A stretch of 64,000 nucleotides of DNA from Pseudomonadota bacterium (GTDB lineage: Bacteria > Pseudomonadota > Gammaproteobacteria > Burkholderiales > Burkholderiaceae_E). The notes beneath the pieces are model-generated. The model was not told the DNA's origin and made no database searches. It saw nothing but the letters and a program-made list of their open reading frames with translations. Position numbers and translations under genes: made by a program. The DNA lies in the NCBI GenBank assembly GCA_023388075.1, contig JAEWGX010000098.1:1-64000 (forward strand). Reading direction: 5' to 3'. Of the stretch, positions 40,713 to 49,708 are shown in pieces (position 1 is the stretch's first letter; the number at the start of each line of letters is the position of its first letter).

Positions 40713-41642
40713 ATGAACGCCGTGCTCGACCTGCTGCCACACCTCGTCAACGGCGTGTCGCTCGGCCTGCTGTTCGCGCTGATCGCGTTGGGCTTCATGC
40801 TCATCGTCGGCCTGATGGAGACCATCAACCTCGCGCACGGCTCGCTGTTCGCGCTGGGCATGTATGCCGCGCTGTCCGTCATGGTGCCTCAGCTGGGCTG
40901 GTTCCCCGCGGCGCAGGCCGCCTGGATCTCGCTGCCGGTCGGCACGCGATACTTCCTGGCGCTGCTCCTGGCACCGGTGCTGGTGGGGCTGTTCGGCCTG
41001 CTCCTCGAGCTGTGCCTGCGCCGCACCTACGGCCGCGACCCGCTGTACGGCCTGTTGCTGACCTTCGGTGCGGCACTGGTGATCGAGGAAGGGATCCGTG
41101 TGGTGTGGGGCTCCACCGAGAAGCAGCTGCCGCTGCCCGAGGCGATCTCGGGGGCCTTCGTCTTCGGCGAGCTGCTGTATTCGAAGTACCGGCTCTTCGC
41201 CACCGGCATTGCCATCGTCGCCATCCTCGCGCTGTGGCTGTTCCTGGAGAAGACCCCCTACGGAGCCATCATCAAGGCCGGTGCGCACGATAGCGAGATG
41301 GTGCGCGCTCTGGGGATCAACCTGGGCCGGCTGCGTTCGGCGGTATTCGCGCTGGGCGTTGCACTGGCCGCGGTGGCCGGCGTGGTGATGGCGCCGATCT
41401 GGGGAATCCGCCCGCAGGTCGGCGTCGACGCGGTGGTGCCGGCGTTCCTGGTGATCGTGCTGGGAGGCGTCGGCTCGCTTTGGGGGGCGGTGATCGCCGG
41501 GCTGCTTGTCGGCCTGGTGATCGGGCTGACGGGGGCCTATGCCTCCGAATGGTCGCTGATGTCGATGTACCTGCTGTTCATCGCCGTGGTCACCTTCAGG
41601 GCGCGCGGGCTGTTCGGCAAGAAGAGCGTGTTGGACCTGTGA
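40713..41642 (+). CDS. LivH-type ABC transporter permease
   Basis: A 309-residue LivH permease with about eight membrane segments. Typical pieces are LVNGVSLGLLFALIALGFML at the N terminus and KAGAHDSEMVRALGINLGRL as the ATPase-contact loop. It completes the importer whose livM-livG-livF genes lie about 5 kb away on the other strand. It is 24 bp downstream of the binding-protein gene. Directly after its stop begins a fragment of an SDR gene, so DNA loss or rearrangement occurred at its 3' side. Confidence 0.9.
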   Translation: MNAVLDLLPHLVNGVSLGLLFALIALGFMLIVGLMETINLAHGSLFALGMYAALSVMVPQLGWFPAAQAAWISLPVGTRYFLALLLAPVLVGLFGLLLELCLRRTYGRDPLYGLLLTFGAALVIEEGIRVVWGSTEKQLPLPEAISGAFVFGELLYSKYRLFATGIAIVAILALWLFLEKTPYGAIIKAGAHDSEMVRALGINLGRLRSAVFALGVALAAVAGVVMAPIWGIRPQVGVDAVVPAFLVIVLGGVGSLWGAVIAGLLVGLVIGLTGAYASEWSLMSMYLLFIAVVTFRARGLFGKKSVLDL

Positions 41643-41659
41643 GACCGCACCCGTTGCAG

Positions 41660-41863
41660 GGCAGCCCGGCCTACGTGCGCACGCCGATGGTCACCGAGCA
41701 GCTCGACGAGGCGCAGCGCCAGGCGCTGTTGACGCAGATTCCGATGGGGCGATTCTGTGAGCCGGAAGAGTTCGCGCACGTGGTCTGTTTCCTGGCCTCG
41801 CCGCTGTCGGGTTTCATCACCGGCGAGGTCATCGACCTCAACGGTGGCTTGTTGATGGATTGA
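41660..41863 (+). pseudogene. C-terminal remnant of a short-chain dehydrogenase (SDR)
   Basis: About 67 codons encode only the C-terminal end of an SDR: AYVRTPMVTEQLD, IPMGRFCEPEEFAHVVCFLA and GFITGEVIDLNGGLLMD, the normal SDR ending. The Rossmann core, catalytic Ser and Y-x-x-x-K are missing. The frame is open into livH, but that part is livH DNA in another register. There is no convincing start or ribosome site, so it is probably not made. It lies between livH and a complete SDR gene and looks like what remains after a deletion joined livH to a lost gene. Confidence 0.75.
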
Positions 41864-41869
41864 TTCCCC

Positions 41870-42670
41870 ATGCATGACCTGTCCCCCGGCGCGTTGTTCG
41901 ATCTGAAGAACCGCGTGGCGTTCGTGCCAGGCGGCTACGGAGACATCGGCACTGCCATCGCCCGCGGCTTGGCGCTGGCCGGCGCTCGTGTGGCCGTGGC
42001 CGGGCGCAGCCTGGACAAGGCGCAAGCCCTCGCCGCGATCCTGCGCGACGAAGGCCATGACGCGCTGGGCCTGGCGATGGACGCGCACCGGGTCGATGAC
42101 ATCAGGCAGGCCGTGGACACCGTGGCGGCGCATTTCGGGCGGCTGGATCTCTTGGTGAACTGCGTGGGCATGCAGCGCGAGCAGCGGTTCGATGAGGTCA
42201 GCGAAGAGGCCTTCGACGAGCTGCTGCAGGTCAACGTGAAGGCAGCAATGTTCCTGGCGCAGGCCGCCGGGCGGCATCAGGTGGCCGCCGCGCAGGCCGG
42301 CCATGCGCCCGGGCGGCAGGTGCACATCCTGTCGGTGCGTGCCATGCTGGGCATGCGCGACCGCGGCTACTCGGCCTATTGCGCCACCAAGGGCGCGCTG
42401 GTGATGCTGATCAGGCAGCATGCGGTGGAGCTGTCGGCGCATGGGATCTGCGTCAATGGCGTGGCGCCGACCGTCGTGCGTGGAACCATGGGCAGCCACT
42501 GGCTGGCCAACCCGGCCACCCGCGATGCGCTGCTGCAACGCATTCCGCTTGGCCGCGTCGCCGAGCCAGCCGACGTGGTGGGCGCGACACTACTCTTCTG
42601 CAGCCCGGCCGCGGCCTTCGTCACGGGCCAGGTGCTCTACGTCGACGGCGGTCTTACGGCGACGCAGTAG
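41870..42670 (+). CDS. Short-chain dehydrogenase/reductase (SDR)
   Basis: A 266-residue classical SDR. The cofactor loop reads VPGGYGDIGTAIARG (G-x-x-x-G-x-G with Pro in place of the usual Thr). The catalytic set is Ser155 (HILSVRAML) with Tyr170 and Lys174 (YCATK); the N-N-A-G position reads NCVGM. It ends GQVLYVDGGLTATQ, as expected. It starts 6 bp after the SDR remnant and is last in the plus-strand catabolic operon, before the convergent guaA. A polyol or hydroxyacid substrate related to the cluster is likely (inference). Confidence 0.88.
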   Translation: MHDLSPGALFDLKNRVAFVPGGYGDIGTAIARGLALAGARVAVAGRSLDKAQALAAILRDEGHDALGLAMDAHRVDDIRQAVDTVAAHFGRLDLLVNCVGMQREQRFDEVSEEAFDELLQVNVKAAMFLAQAAGRHQVAAAQAGHAPGRQVHILSVRAMLGMRDRGYSAYCATKGALVMLIRQHAVELSAHGICVNGVAPTVVRGTMGSHWLANPATRDALLQRIPLGRVAEPADVVGATLLFCSPAAAFVTGQVLYVDGGLTATQ

Positions 42671-42700
42671 ACCGACTTGCCGCGTTCTCGTCCGTGACCG

Positions 42701-44323
42701 TCACTCCCACTCGATCGTCGCCGGCGGTTTCCCGGAGATGTCGTACACCACCCGGTTGATCCCGCGCACCTCGTTGATGATGCGGCTGGACAGCCGCGCC
42801 AGCAGCGTGTGCGGCAACATCGCCCAGTGCGCCGTCATGAAGTCCTGCGTCTGCACGGCGCGCAGCGCGGTGACGTACTCGTAGGTTCGGCCATCGCCCA
42901 TGACGCCCACGGACTTGACCGGCAGGAACACCGCGAACGCCTGGGACGTGAGGTCGTACCAGGCCTTTCCGACGTCCTCCTCGGCAACCAGCCCGGCGGC
43001 GACGTCGGCCTGGGTGGCGACGGTGCCGCGCAGCTCCTCGATGAAGATCGCATCCGCCCGGCGCAGCAGGTCTGCATAGTCCCGCTTCACCTCGCCCAGG
43101 ATGCGCACGCCGAGGCCCGGGCCGGGGAACGGATGGCGGTAGACCATCTCGCGCGGCAGGCCGAGCGCGACGCCGAGCTCGCGCACCTCGTCCTTGAAAA
43201 GGTCCCGCAGCGGCTCGAGCAGCTCGAGGTGCAGCGTCTCCGGCAGGCCGCCCACGTTGTGGTGCGACTTGATGGTCTTCGCCTTCTTGGTCTTGCCCCC
43301 GGCCGATTCGATCACGTCGGGATAGATGGTTCCCTGGGCGAGCCAGCGCGCGTCGGTGAGCTTGCCGGCCTCCTGCTGGAAGACGGTCACGAACTCGGCG
43401 CCGATCGCCTTGCGCTTGGCCTCCGGATCCGTGATGCCCGCGAGCCTGCCGAGGAACTTCTCGCTCGCGTCCACGTGGATGACCCGCACGCCGAGGTGGT
43501 CCGCGAAGGTCTTCATCACCTGCTCGGCTTCGTTCAGGCGAAGCAGCCCGTGGTCGACGAAGACGCACGTGAGCTGGTCGCCGATCGCCCGATGGATCAG
43601 CGCCGCCGCGACGGAGGAATCGACGCCGCCGGAGAGCCCCAGCACGACCCGGTCGCTGCCCACCTGCCGACGGATAGCGCCAACCGCGTCGTCGACGAAG
43701 TTTGGCATGGTCCAGTCGCCGTCGCAGCCGCAGATCTCGCGCACGAAGCGGCGCAGGATGATCTTGCCCTGGCGGGTGTGGGTCACCTCCGGATGGAACT
43801 GCACGCCGTAGAAGCCGCGGCCTTCGTCGGCCATGCCGGCGATGGGGCAGCTGGCGGTCTCGGCCATCAGCTTGAAGCCGGGAGGCAGCGCGGTGACCTT
43901 GTCGCCATGGCTCATCCAGACGTCCAGCAGCCCATGGCCTTCGGCGTTGGTGCGGTCCTCGATGCCGTCGAGCAGGCGCGTGTGGCCGCGCGCCCTCACC
44001 TCCGCGTAGCCGAACTCACGGTGATCGGAGTACTCCACCCTGCCGCCAAGCTGCTCGGCCATCGCCTGCATGCCGTAGCAGATGCCGAGCACCGGCACGC
44101 CGAGCTCGAACACGTCACGCGCCGGCCGGATGGCATCGGCCTCATAGGCGGAGGCATGGCTGCCGGACAGGATGATGCCGCGGGCGCCGAACTCGCGGAT
44201 GAAGGAGGCGTCGACGTCGCCCGGATGGATCTCGCAGTAGACGCGAGCCTCGCGCACGCGCCGGGCGATGAGCTGGGTGACCTGCGAGCCGTAGTCGAGG
44301 ATCAGGATCTTCTGGTGGTGCAC
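42701..44323 (-). CDS. guaA: GMP synthase (glutamine-hydrolysing)
   Basis: A 540-residue GuaA, converting XMP to GMP with glutamine and ATP, in the cytosol. The N-terminal class I glutaminase has Cys82 in GICYGMQ and the His/Glu pair in FHPEVTHT. The ATP pyrophosphatase has the P-loop [12 protein letters not shown], and the C-terminal dimer domain ends TIEWE. It is about 15 residues longer than the E. coli enzyme. It lies 10 bp after guaB in the usual guaBA operon. The glutaminase segment [13 protein letters not shown] replaces the common L-S-G-G-P, a known type of variation. Confidence 0.97.
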   Translation of the reverse strand: MHHQKILILDYGSQVTQLIARRVREARVYCEIHPGDVDASFIREFGARGIILSGSHASAYEADAIRPARDVFELGVPVLGICYGMQAMAEQLGGRVEYSDHREFGYAEVRARGHTRLLDGIEDRTNAEGHGLLDVWMSHGDKVTALPPGFKLMAETASCPIAGMADEGRGFYGVQFHPEVTHTRQGKIILRRFVREICGCDGDWTMPNFVDDAVGAIRRQVGSDRVVLGLSGGVDSSVAAALIHRAIGDQLTCVFVDHGLLRLNEAEQVMKTFADHLGVRVIHVDASEKFLGRLAGITDPEAKRKAIGAEFVTVFQQEAGKLTDARWLAQGTIYPDVIESAGGKTKKAKTIKSHHNVGGLPETLHLELLEPLRDLFKDEVRELGVALGLPREMVYRHPFPGPGLGVRILGEVKRDYADLLRRADAIFIEELRGTVATQADVAAGLVAEEDVGKAWYDLTSQAFAVFLPVKSVGVMGDGRTYEYVTALRAVQTQDFMTAHWAMLPHTLLARLSSRIINEVRGINRVVYDISGKPPATIEWE

Positions 44324-44333
44324 GGGGGCCCCG

Positions 44334-45794
44334 TCAGTCGACGTGGTAGTTGGGCGCCTCGCGCATGATCTGCACGTCGTGGACGTGTGATTCCCGCATG
44401 CCGGCGCTGCTGATCTCCATGAACTGCGCGTTGCGGTGCAGCTCCTCGATGGTGGCGCAGCCGCAGTAGCCCATGGCCGCCTTCACGCCGCCGCAGAGCT
44501 GGTAGACGATGGGCACCACCGATCCCTTGTAGGGCACGCGGCCCTCGATGCCCTCGGGCACCATCTTCTCGGCCGCGCTGGAGGCATCCTGGAAGTAGCG
44601 GTCTGCGGCGCCGTCCTGCATCGCCCCGAGCGAGCCCATGCCGCGATAGGCCTTGTACGACCGGCCCTGGAACAGCATCACCTCGCCCGGCGCCTCTTCG
44701 GTGCCGGCGAACATCGAGCCGAGCATGACGCAGTCCGCGCCGGCGGCGAGCGCCTTGGCGACGTCGCCGGAATAGCGGATGCCGCCATCGCCGATCAACG
44801 GTACGCCCGTTCCTTCCAGGGCCTTGGCAACGTCATGGATGGCGGTGATCTGCGGCACGCCGACGCCGGCGACGATCCGCGTGGTGCAGATGGAGCCGGG
44901 CCCGATGCCGACCTTCACCGCATCGGCGCCGGCGTCGAGCAGCGCACGCGCGGCCGCGCCGGTGGCGATGTTGCCGGCGATGACCTGCAAATCGGGATGC
45001 TGGCGCTTGATCCGGCGCACCCGCTCGATCACTCCGCGCGAGTGCCCATGGGCGGTGTCGACGACCACGACGTCGACGCCCGCGGCGACCAGGCGCTCCA
45101 GCCGCTCCTCGCTGTCGCCGCCGGTGCCGATCGCGGCACCGACGCGCAGCTTGCCGGCTTCGTCCTTGGATGCGTTCGGGTGCTCGGTGGACTTCAGGAT
45201 GTCCTTCACCGTCATGAGCCCGCGCAGCTCGAACGCGCCGTTGACCACCAGCACCCGTTCCAGGCGATGCTTGTGCATCAGCGCCTGCGCCTCGTCGATG
45301 GTGGCGCCCTCGCGCACGGTGATCAGCCGCTCCCGTGGCGTCATGATCGTGCCCACCGGCTCCCCGAGGCGGTGCTCGAAGCGCAGGTCCCGGTTGGTGA
45401 CGATGCCGACGACCTTCTTGCCGTCCACCACCGGCAGCCCGGAAATCTGGTGCTCGCGCGTGATGGCCATCACCTCGCGCACGGTCATGTCCGCGGTCAC
45501 CGTGATGGGATCCGCGACCACGCCGGACTCGAAGCGCTTCACCTTCGCGACCTCGGCCGCCTGATCCGCCGGCGGGAGATTCTTGTGGACGATCCCGATG
45601 CCGCCCTCCTGCGCCATGGCGATCGCCAGGGGACTTTCCGTGACGGTGTCCATCGCCGCCGAGACCAGCGGGATGCTGAGTTGGATCGTTCGGGTGAGCC
45701 GCGTTCGGAGGGACGCGTCGCGCGGCAGGAGCTCCGAGTATGCGGGGACGAGCAGGACGTCGTCGAACGTCAGAGCCTTCTTGGCCAGCTGCAT
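44334..45794 (-). CDS. guaB: IMP dehydrogenase
   Basis: A 486-residue GuaB, oxidising IMP to XMP with NAD, the committed step to GMP. The TIM-barrel begins [19 protein letters not shown]. Two CBS domains are inserted at about residues 95-210. The catalytic Cys is in [15 protein letters not shown], and the flap carries the Arg-Tyr region RVPYKGSV. The frame is open upstream to 45989, but [10 protein letters not shown] matches the family start and lies shortly after a TATAAT hexamer. It is first gene of guaBA. Confidence 0.97.
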   Translation of the reverse strand: MQLAKKALTFDDVLLVPAYSELLPRDASLRTRLTRTIQLSIPLVSAAMDTVTESPLAIAMAQEGGIGIVHKNLPPADQAAEVAKVKRFESGVVADPITVTADMTVREVMAITREHQISGLPVVDGKKVVGIVTNRDLRFEHRLGEPVGTIMTPRERLITVREGATIDEAQALMHKHRLERVLVVNGAFELRGLMTVKDILKSTEHPNASKDEAGKLRVGAAIGTGGDSEERLERLVAAGVDVVVVDTAHGHSRGVIERVRRIKRQHPDLQVIAGNIATGAAARALLDAGADAVKVGIGPGSICTTRIVAGVGVPQITAIHDVAKALEGTGVPLIGDGGIRYSGDVAKALAAGADCVMLGSMFAGTEEAPGEVMLFQGRSYKAYRGMGSLGAMQDGAADRYFQDASSAAEKMVPEGIEGRVPYKGSVVPIVYQLCGGVKAAMGYCGCATIEELHRNAQFMEISSAGMRESHVHDVQIMREAPNYHVD

Positions 45795-45819
45795 GCAAGT
45801 ACCTATCCGGCAAAGCGAC

Positions 45820-45825
45820 ATTATA
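45820..45825 (-). promoter_or_regulatory. Consensus -10 hexamer of the guaBA promoter
   Basis: A perfect TATAAT on the minus strand lies 26 bases before the guaB ATG. No good -35 is found 16-18 bases upstream (GCCCGA at 17). A G/C-containing stretch follows the hexamer; purine-synthesis promoters of this kind are often under stringent control, but that is only a suggestion here. The 5' leader would be about 20 bases. Confidence 0.5.
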
Positions 45826-45987
45826 GCGGCGCCAAGGGCGGGTCGGGCGGAGCCCGGCCCCGGGGGCATTCGAGGTCGCCGCACCGCCGGCAGCGCCGAT
45901 CCGTCCGCCCGTCGGCATGCCCGATGCGGCCTGCCGGAGCCGCCCGGACAATGACGAGAGGCAAGGACACGCCCAAGGGCTGCCGAC

Positions 45988-46560
45988 ATGAACCGACGGA
46001 ACAGATCACTTCCGACCCCGCGCCCTGCCCGGATCGCGATCGCTGCGGCTGCCGCGCTTTCCCTCCTGGCGGCCGCGGCGGCGCAGGCGGCCCAGTATCA
46101 GTGGCGCGACGGCAAGGGGCGCATGGTCTATTCGGACCTGCCGCCGCCCATTTCGGTCTCCCCCGACCGGATCATTCGCGCGCCATCGTTGCCCCAGGCC
46201 CGATCCGCGGAAACGCCGGCACCGTCGGCGGATGCGGATTCCGCCCCGAGCGCCGATGCCGCTGCAGGCGACGCGCCGGGTCAGGCTTCGGCCGCGCCCC
46301 TTTCCGCCGCCGAGCGCGAGATGGCCTGGCGCAAGCGCATGGACGAGCGCGCCGCCGCGGACAAGAAGGCGGCGGAGGAGTCCAGGCGCGCCATGGAGCT
46401 CGCCCAGGCGTGCAGCGATGCGCAGGCCGACATCCGGCTGCTCGAGAGTGGCCAGCGCATCCAGCGCGTCGGCACCACGGGCGAGCGGGAGTACCTCGGC
46501 GACGACGAGCGTCGCGAACGGCTTGCCAACGCCCGAAAGCGCGTGGGCGAGCGCTGCTAG
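45988..46560 (+). CDS. DUF4124-domain exported protein
   Basis: A 190-residue periplasmic protein of unknown function. A signal peptide of about 35 residues ([20 protein letters not shown]) is followed by the DUF4124 unit [19 protein letters not shown], a short beta domain common in beta- and gammaproteobacteria. Then comes an Ala/Pro/Asp-rich linker and a charged helical region ([20 protein letters not shown]) likely to form a coiled coil. It is divergent from guaB and its stop overlaps the convergent rnfH gene by 4 bp. Confidence 0.85.
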   Translation: MNRRNRSLPTPRPARIAIAAAAALSLLAAAAAQAAQYQWRDGKGRMVYSDLPPPISVSPDRIIRAPSLPQARSAETPAPSADADSAPSADAAAGDAPGQASAAPLSAAEREMAWRKRMDERAAADKKAAEESRRAMELAQACSDAQADIRLLESGQRIQRVGTTGEREYLGDDERRERLANARKRVGERC

Positions 46561-46868
46561 CTTCCGGGCTCCCCGTCTCCCCTTCGCCGGCCGGCCCGTT
46601 CCGCGGCGACCCGCTGCCGGCGCGCGGCTCGAGCGTCGGCCCGAACCGGCAGCACCATTTCCACGCGCGTGCCGTCGACCAGCCGATCGTCGAGCCATGC
46701 GCGACGACCATGGCAGCTCAGCCCGAGCGATCCCGCCGTGATCCGCTCGGCCACGCCGGCGAATCCGGCCCCGTCGAGCAACTGCCGGATTGTCGTGCCT
46801 TCCGCGACCCGGTGCTGCTGCCGGTAGAGAGCCGTGCCTTCCTGCAGCACCGTCTCCACCCGGATCAT
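46557..46868 (-). CDS. rnfH: RnfH-family ubiquitin-like protein
   Basis: A 103-residue protein of the RnfH/UPF0125 family, a beta-grasp (ubiquitin-like) fold. The family core is visible: IRVETVLQEGTALYRQQHRV at the N terminus and DDRLVDGTRVEMVLPVRAD in the second half. The tail is Arg-rich. The biochemical role is not established; the gene almost always accompanies ratA. Its ATG overlaps the ratA stop (ATGA). A longer reading to 47765 joins unrelated frames and is rejected. Confidence 0.87.
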   Translation of the reverse strand: MIRVETVLQEGTALYRQQHRVAEGTTIRQLLDGAGFAGVAERITAGSLGLSCHGRRAWLDDRLVDGTRVEMVLPVRADARAARRQRVAAERAGRRRGDGEPGS

Positions 46869-47302
46869 GGCTCGGAGGAGAGCGCCTCCGCCCGGCTCAC
46901 GAACGCATCCACCATGGTCTGCGCGATCTGGTCGAATACCGGCCCGAGCAGACGCGCGACGAGGCCGCTGCGCATCTCGTAGTCCATCATGAGGTCCACC
47001 CGGCAGGCGTTGGGCGTGAGCGCCTTGAAGGTCCAGCGCCCCTGCAACCGGGAGAACGGGCCGTCGCGCAGCCTGAGCTCTATGCTCTCCGGTCGGTTGT
47101 GGCGGTTCTCCGTCGTGAAGGACTGCGAGAGGCCCCGATAGGCGATGCGGACGGTGGCGACCATCCCCTCGTCGCTGCTCTGGAGCACCTCGGTCCCGCC
47201 GCACCACGGCAGGAACTCGGGATAGGACGAGACGTCGGCCACCAGGTCGAACATGGCGGGGGCGGGGAACGGGACGAGGGCGCTTTTCTGGACGATAGGC
47301 AT
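46865..47302 (-). CDS. ratA: RatA/Coq10-like START-domain protein
   Basis: A 145-residue protein of the RatA/COQ10 START family (helix-grip lipid-binding fold). It starts MPIVQKSALVPFPAPAMFDL, has the family segment VSSYPEFLPWCGGTEVL and ends with the long helix FDQIAQTMVDAFVSRAEAL. In E. coli RatA was described as a ribosome-association toxin; the homology to Coq10 also suggests ubiquinone handling. I use the third in-frame ATG because it matches the family N terminus. It is divergent from smpB, the standard arrangement. Confidence 0.9.
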   Translation of the reverse strand: MPIVQKSALVPFPAPAMFDLVADVSSYPEFLPWCGGTEVLQSSDEGMVATVRIAYRGLSQSFTTENRHNRPESIELRLRDGPFSRLQGRWTFKALTPNACRVDLMMDYEMRSGLVARLLGPVFDQIAQTMVDAFVSRAEALSSEP

Positions 47303-47435
47303 GTAGGTCACCATCCTCGGATCCGGCTGGCGCCGCCTGGCCGGCGGCATCCACCCGTGCGAGGGGGGGCGCCACCGGCGCCCGGAGGGTTGGCCCCATA
47401 ATCCGCTGGGTCGCGGTGAGAAAGTGTGGTTTCCA

Positions 47436-47897
47436 ATGAATCAGCGGTCGAGCATCACGGAGAACCGGAAGGCCGGCTTCAATTATTTCATCGAGGAGCG
47501 GCTCGAGGCGGGCATCGTCCTCGAAGGCTGGGAGGTCAAGGCGATCCGGGCCGGCCGGGCGCAGCTGAACGAGGCCTACGTGATTGTACGATCGGGCGAG
47601 CTGTTCCTGATCGGCGCCCACATCTCCCCGCTGGTGGACGCATCCACCCATGTGAAGCCGGATCCGGTGCGCACCCGCAAGCTGCTGATGCGCGCGGAGG
47701 AGATCGAGAAGCTGATCGGGAAGGTCGAGCGCGCCGGCTACTCGCTGGTGCCGCTCGACCTGCACTACACGCGCGGCCGCATCAAGCTGGCGATGGGGCT
47801 CGCCAAGGGCAAGAAGCAGTTCGACAAGCGTGCGACCGAGAAGGAGAAGGACTGGAAGCGCGAGAAGAGCCGGCTGCTGAAGACCGCGAGCCGCTGA
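47436..47897 (+). CDS. smpB: tmRNA-binding protein SmpB
   Basis: A 153-residue SmpB, which carries tmRNA into stalled ribosomes to tag the nascent chain and free the ribosome. Landmarks are [39 protein letters not shown], the conserved HTRGRIKL-like segment [20 protein letters not shown] and the basic tail with [11 protein letters not shown]. The start [10 protein letters not shown] is used; an ATG 12 bases upstream is less typical. No ssrA gene is visible in the window. Confidence 0.96.
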   Translation: MNQRSSITENRKAGFNYFIEERLEAGIVLEGWEVKAIRAGRAQLNEAYVIVRSGELFLIGAHISPLVDASTHVKPDPVRTRKLLMRAEEIEKLIGKVERAGYSLVPLDLHYTRGRIKLAMGLAKGKKQFDKRATEKEKDWKREKSRLLKTASR

Positions 47898-47909
47898 CGC
47901 CGCGCGGCC

Positions 47910-48875
47910 TCAGCGCGATCCGGGCAGGGGCGGCTGCACCGCCCCGCCCTCGCCCGCCGGCGTGCGCTTGACCACCGTCATCGCCGAGGCCACCAGTCCG
48001 CTCAGGTCGGCGAGGTTGGACGGGATGATCAGCGTCGTCCCTGCCCGCGCGATGCCGGCGAACGCGTCGACGTAGCGATCGGCCACGCGCAGGTTGACCG
48101 CTTCCAGGCCGCCGGGCTTCTGCGCGGCGGCTGCCACCCGCTCGATCGCCCGCGCGGTGGCATCCGCGATCGCCGCGATCGCCGCCGCCTCCCCCTGCGC
48201 CCGGTTGATCTCGCCCTGGCGGTCGCCCTCGGAGCGCTGGATCGCCGCCTCGCGCTCGCCGGAGGCGATGTTGATCTGCTCCTGGCGACGGCCCTCGGAG
48301 GTGGCGATCACCGCGCGCTTTTCCCGCTCGGCCGTGATCTGTGCCTGCATGGCGCGCAGGATCTCCGCGGGCGGCGTGAGGTCCTTGATCTCGTAGCGCA
48401 GCACCTTGACGCCCCAGTTGGTCGCGGCCTCGTCCAGCGCCGCGACGATCGCCGCGTTGATGTGCTCGCGCTCCTCGAAGGTCTTGTCGAGCTCCATGCG
48501 TCCGATCACCGAGCGCAGCGTGGTCTGGGCGAGCTGCGTCACCGCGGAGACGTAGTCGCTGGACCCGTAGGAGGCGCGCATCGGGTCGGTCACCTGGAAA
48601 TACAGCACGCCGTCCACGGTGAGCTGGGTGTTGTCACGGGTGATGCAGACCTGGCTCGGCACGTCGAGCGGAAACTCCTTGAGCACGTGCCGGTAGGCGA
48701 CCCGGTCTATGAAGGGCACGATGATGTTCAGCCCGGGTGCGAGCGTGCGGTCGTACTTGCCCAGCCGCTCGATCACCCATGCGTGCTGCTGGGGCACGAT
48801 CTTGAGCGTCTTGACGGCGAAGACGATGGCCAGGACCAGGACGAGGAAGGCGATGACGCTGGCGTCGGTGAGCAT
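47910..48875 (-). CDS. SPFH/stomatin-like membrane protein (QmcA/paraslipin type)
   Basis: A 321-residue SPFH (band 7) protein. One N-terminal membrane helix (VIAFLVLVLAIVFAVKTLKI) is followed by the SPFH domain (VPQQHAWVIERLGKYDRTLA, later DVPSQVCITRDNTQLTVDGV) and an Ala/Glu/Arg-rich helical region around 175-260 that oligomerises. Such proteins form large membrane rings that organise microdomains and regulate FtsH-type proteases. It is the second gene after an nfeD gene, the usual partner, 60 bp apart. Its 3' end is 12 bp from that of smpB. Confidence 0.9.
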   Translation of the reverse strand: MLTDASVIAFLVLVLAIVFAVKTLKIVPQQHAWVIERLGKYDRTLAPGLNIIVPFIDRVAYRHVLKEFPLDVPSQVCITRDNTQLTVDGVLYFQVTDPMRASYGSSDYVSAVTQLAQTTLRSVIGRMELDKTFEEREHINAAIVAALDEAATNWGVKVLRYEIKDLTPPAEILRAMQAQITAEREKRAVIATSEGRRQEQINIASGEREAAIQRSEGDRQGEINRAQGEAAAIAAIADATARAIERVAAAAQKPGGLEAVNLRVADRYVDAFAGIARAGTTLIIPSNLADLSGLVASAMTVVKRTPAGEGGAVQPPLPGSR

Positions 48876-48935
48876 GATCGGGTCGGACCTCCGGTGGTAA
48901 GGAAGACAGTTGGCAGGCTTGAAGGCGGCAAGCGC

Positions 48936-49376
48936 TCAGGGCTGGGCCTGCGCGCCTTGGCCGGCGCGCGCGAGCCGCAGCCGGTTGCCTTCCACCTCGC
49001 GGATGACGAACCGGCCTGGAACCGCCGGTTCCCCCGGCATCAGCTCCACGTCCCAGAGGGCGCCGCGGTAGGGGGCCCGGGAGCGTCCGTCGGCATTCCA
49101 CTGCGCCACGTCCACGGGCTGGCCGATGTCCAGGTTGACGTCCGGATTCCGGTGCGCGGCCTCGGGCCGGCCACGCAGCCGCCGGACGAGCACGGCGCCG
49201 CCTGCGCTCACCAACGCCGCGCAGGTGAACTGGGCGGCAAGGCCGAAGCCGACGAACGCGACGACGCCCGCGGCCGCGGCACCGGCCGCCAGCACCAGCA
49301 TGTAGAAGCTGCCGGTGGCCAGCTCGGCGATGCCGAGGGCCACTGCGAGCACCCACCAGACGAAGTGCATTGCCAT
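48936..49376 (-). CDS. NfeD-family membrane protein
   Basis: A 146-residue NfeD protein of the short type (no protease domain). Two or three hydrophobic segments (FVWWVLAVALGIAELATGSF, AGAAAAGVVAFVGFGLAAQF and CAALVSAGGAVLV) are followed by a soluble OB-fold domain (GRSRAPYRGALWDVELMPGE). NfeD and SPFH partners act together in membrane organisation and protein quality control. The start MAMHFVWW is preferred for the GGAGAG upstream. It is first of the nfeD-SPFH pair. Confidence 0.87.
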   Translation of the reverse strand: MAMHFVWWVLAVALGIAELATGSFYMLVLAAGAAAAGVVAFVGFGLAAQFTCAALVSAGGAVLVRRLRGRPEAAHRNPDVNLDIGQPVDVAQWNADGRSRAPYRGALWDVELMPGEPAVPGRFVIREVEGNRLRLARAGQGAQAQP

Positions 49377-49708
49377 GTCGCGGCTCTCCGCACGCAAGTC
49401 GACCCCCGCGCAATCCGGCCGGTGGCGGGTAAACCCTAGGCCTGCCCAGTGCCGGCCCGGGCCGGCGGCCGCCCCTCCGGCGGCGCGTTGGCGCCGGCTC
49501 GGCCAGGCGCCATTGTGAGGCCGGCGGTCGACACGTCAAGGAAGCGTTGCGTCGACGGTCAGCCCAACCGGGAGCGCTGTTCCGTCGGCGCGCCCGCACC
49601 GCGGTCACGCGGGTTTGGCCGCGTTGCCCGGCCCGAAGATTTCCGGCTAGTATCCGAGCGTGTGAGCACTCGGGATTTCCCCCTTTCTCGCCATTCGAGG
49701 AGCGATAG
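49377..49708 (+). promoter_or_regulatory. 332-bp intergenic region with predicted promoter for the orphan binding protein
   Basis: No gene is seen in this stretch between the divergent nfeD and binding-protein genes. TTGCCC (49623-49628) and TAGTAT (49647-49652), 18 bases apart, form a plausible plus-strand sigma70 promoter about 57 bases before the ATG. AGGAG lies six bases before the ATG. The rest is GC-rich with several short self-complementary runs (around 49465-49510) that I cannot assign. Confidence 0.45.

Noticed and set aside
41480..41863. A 127-codon frame taken as a complete small gene after livH.
   Set aside because: Its first part is livH DNA read in another register; only the last ~67 codons resemble a protein (an SDR tail).
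46865..47302. ratA-rnfH as a toxin-antitoxin module.
   Set aside because: The name comes from one E. coli phenotype. The START/Coq10 fold, the universal pairing and the location beside smpB point to a housekeeping role, and RnfH is not shown to be an antitoxin.
46557..47765. A 402-codon frame that would fuse rnfH to a long N-terminal part.
   Set aside because: The upstream part lies antisense to smpB and out of register with ratA, while rnfH has a normal ATGA-coupled start at 46868.
49465..49510. GC-rich self-complementary runs before the orphan binding protein as a riboswitch or small RNA.
   Set aside because: They lie upstream of the predicted promoter, have no conserved pattern I recognise, and such runs are expected by chance in DNA this GC-rich.
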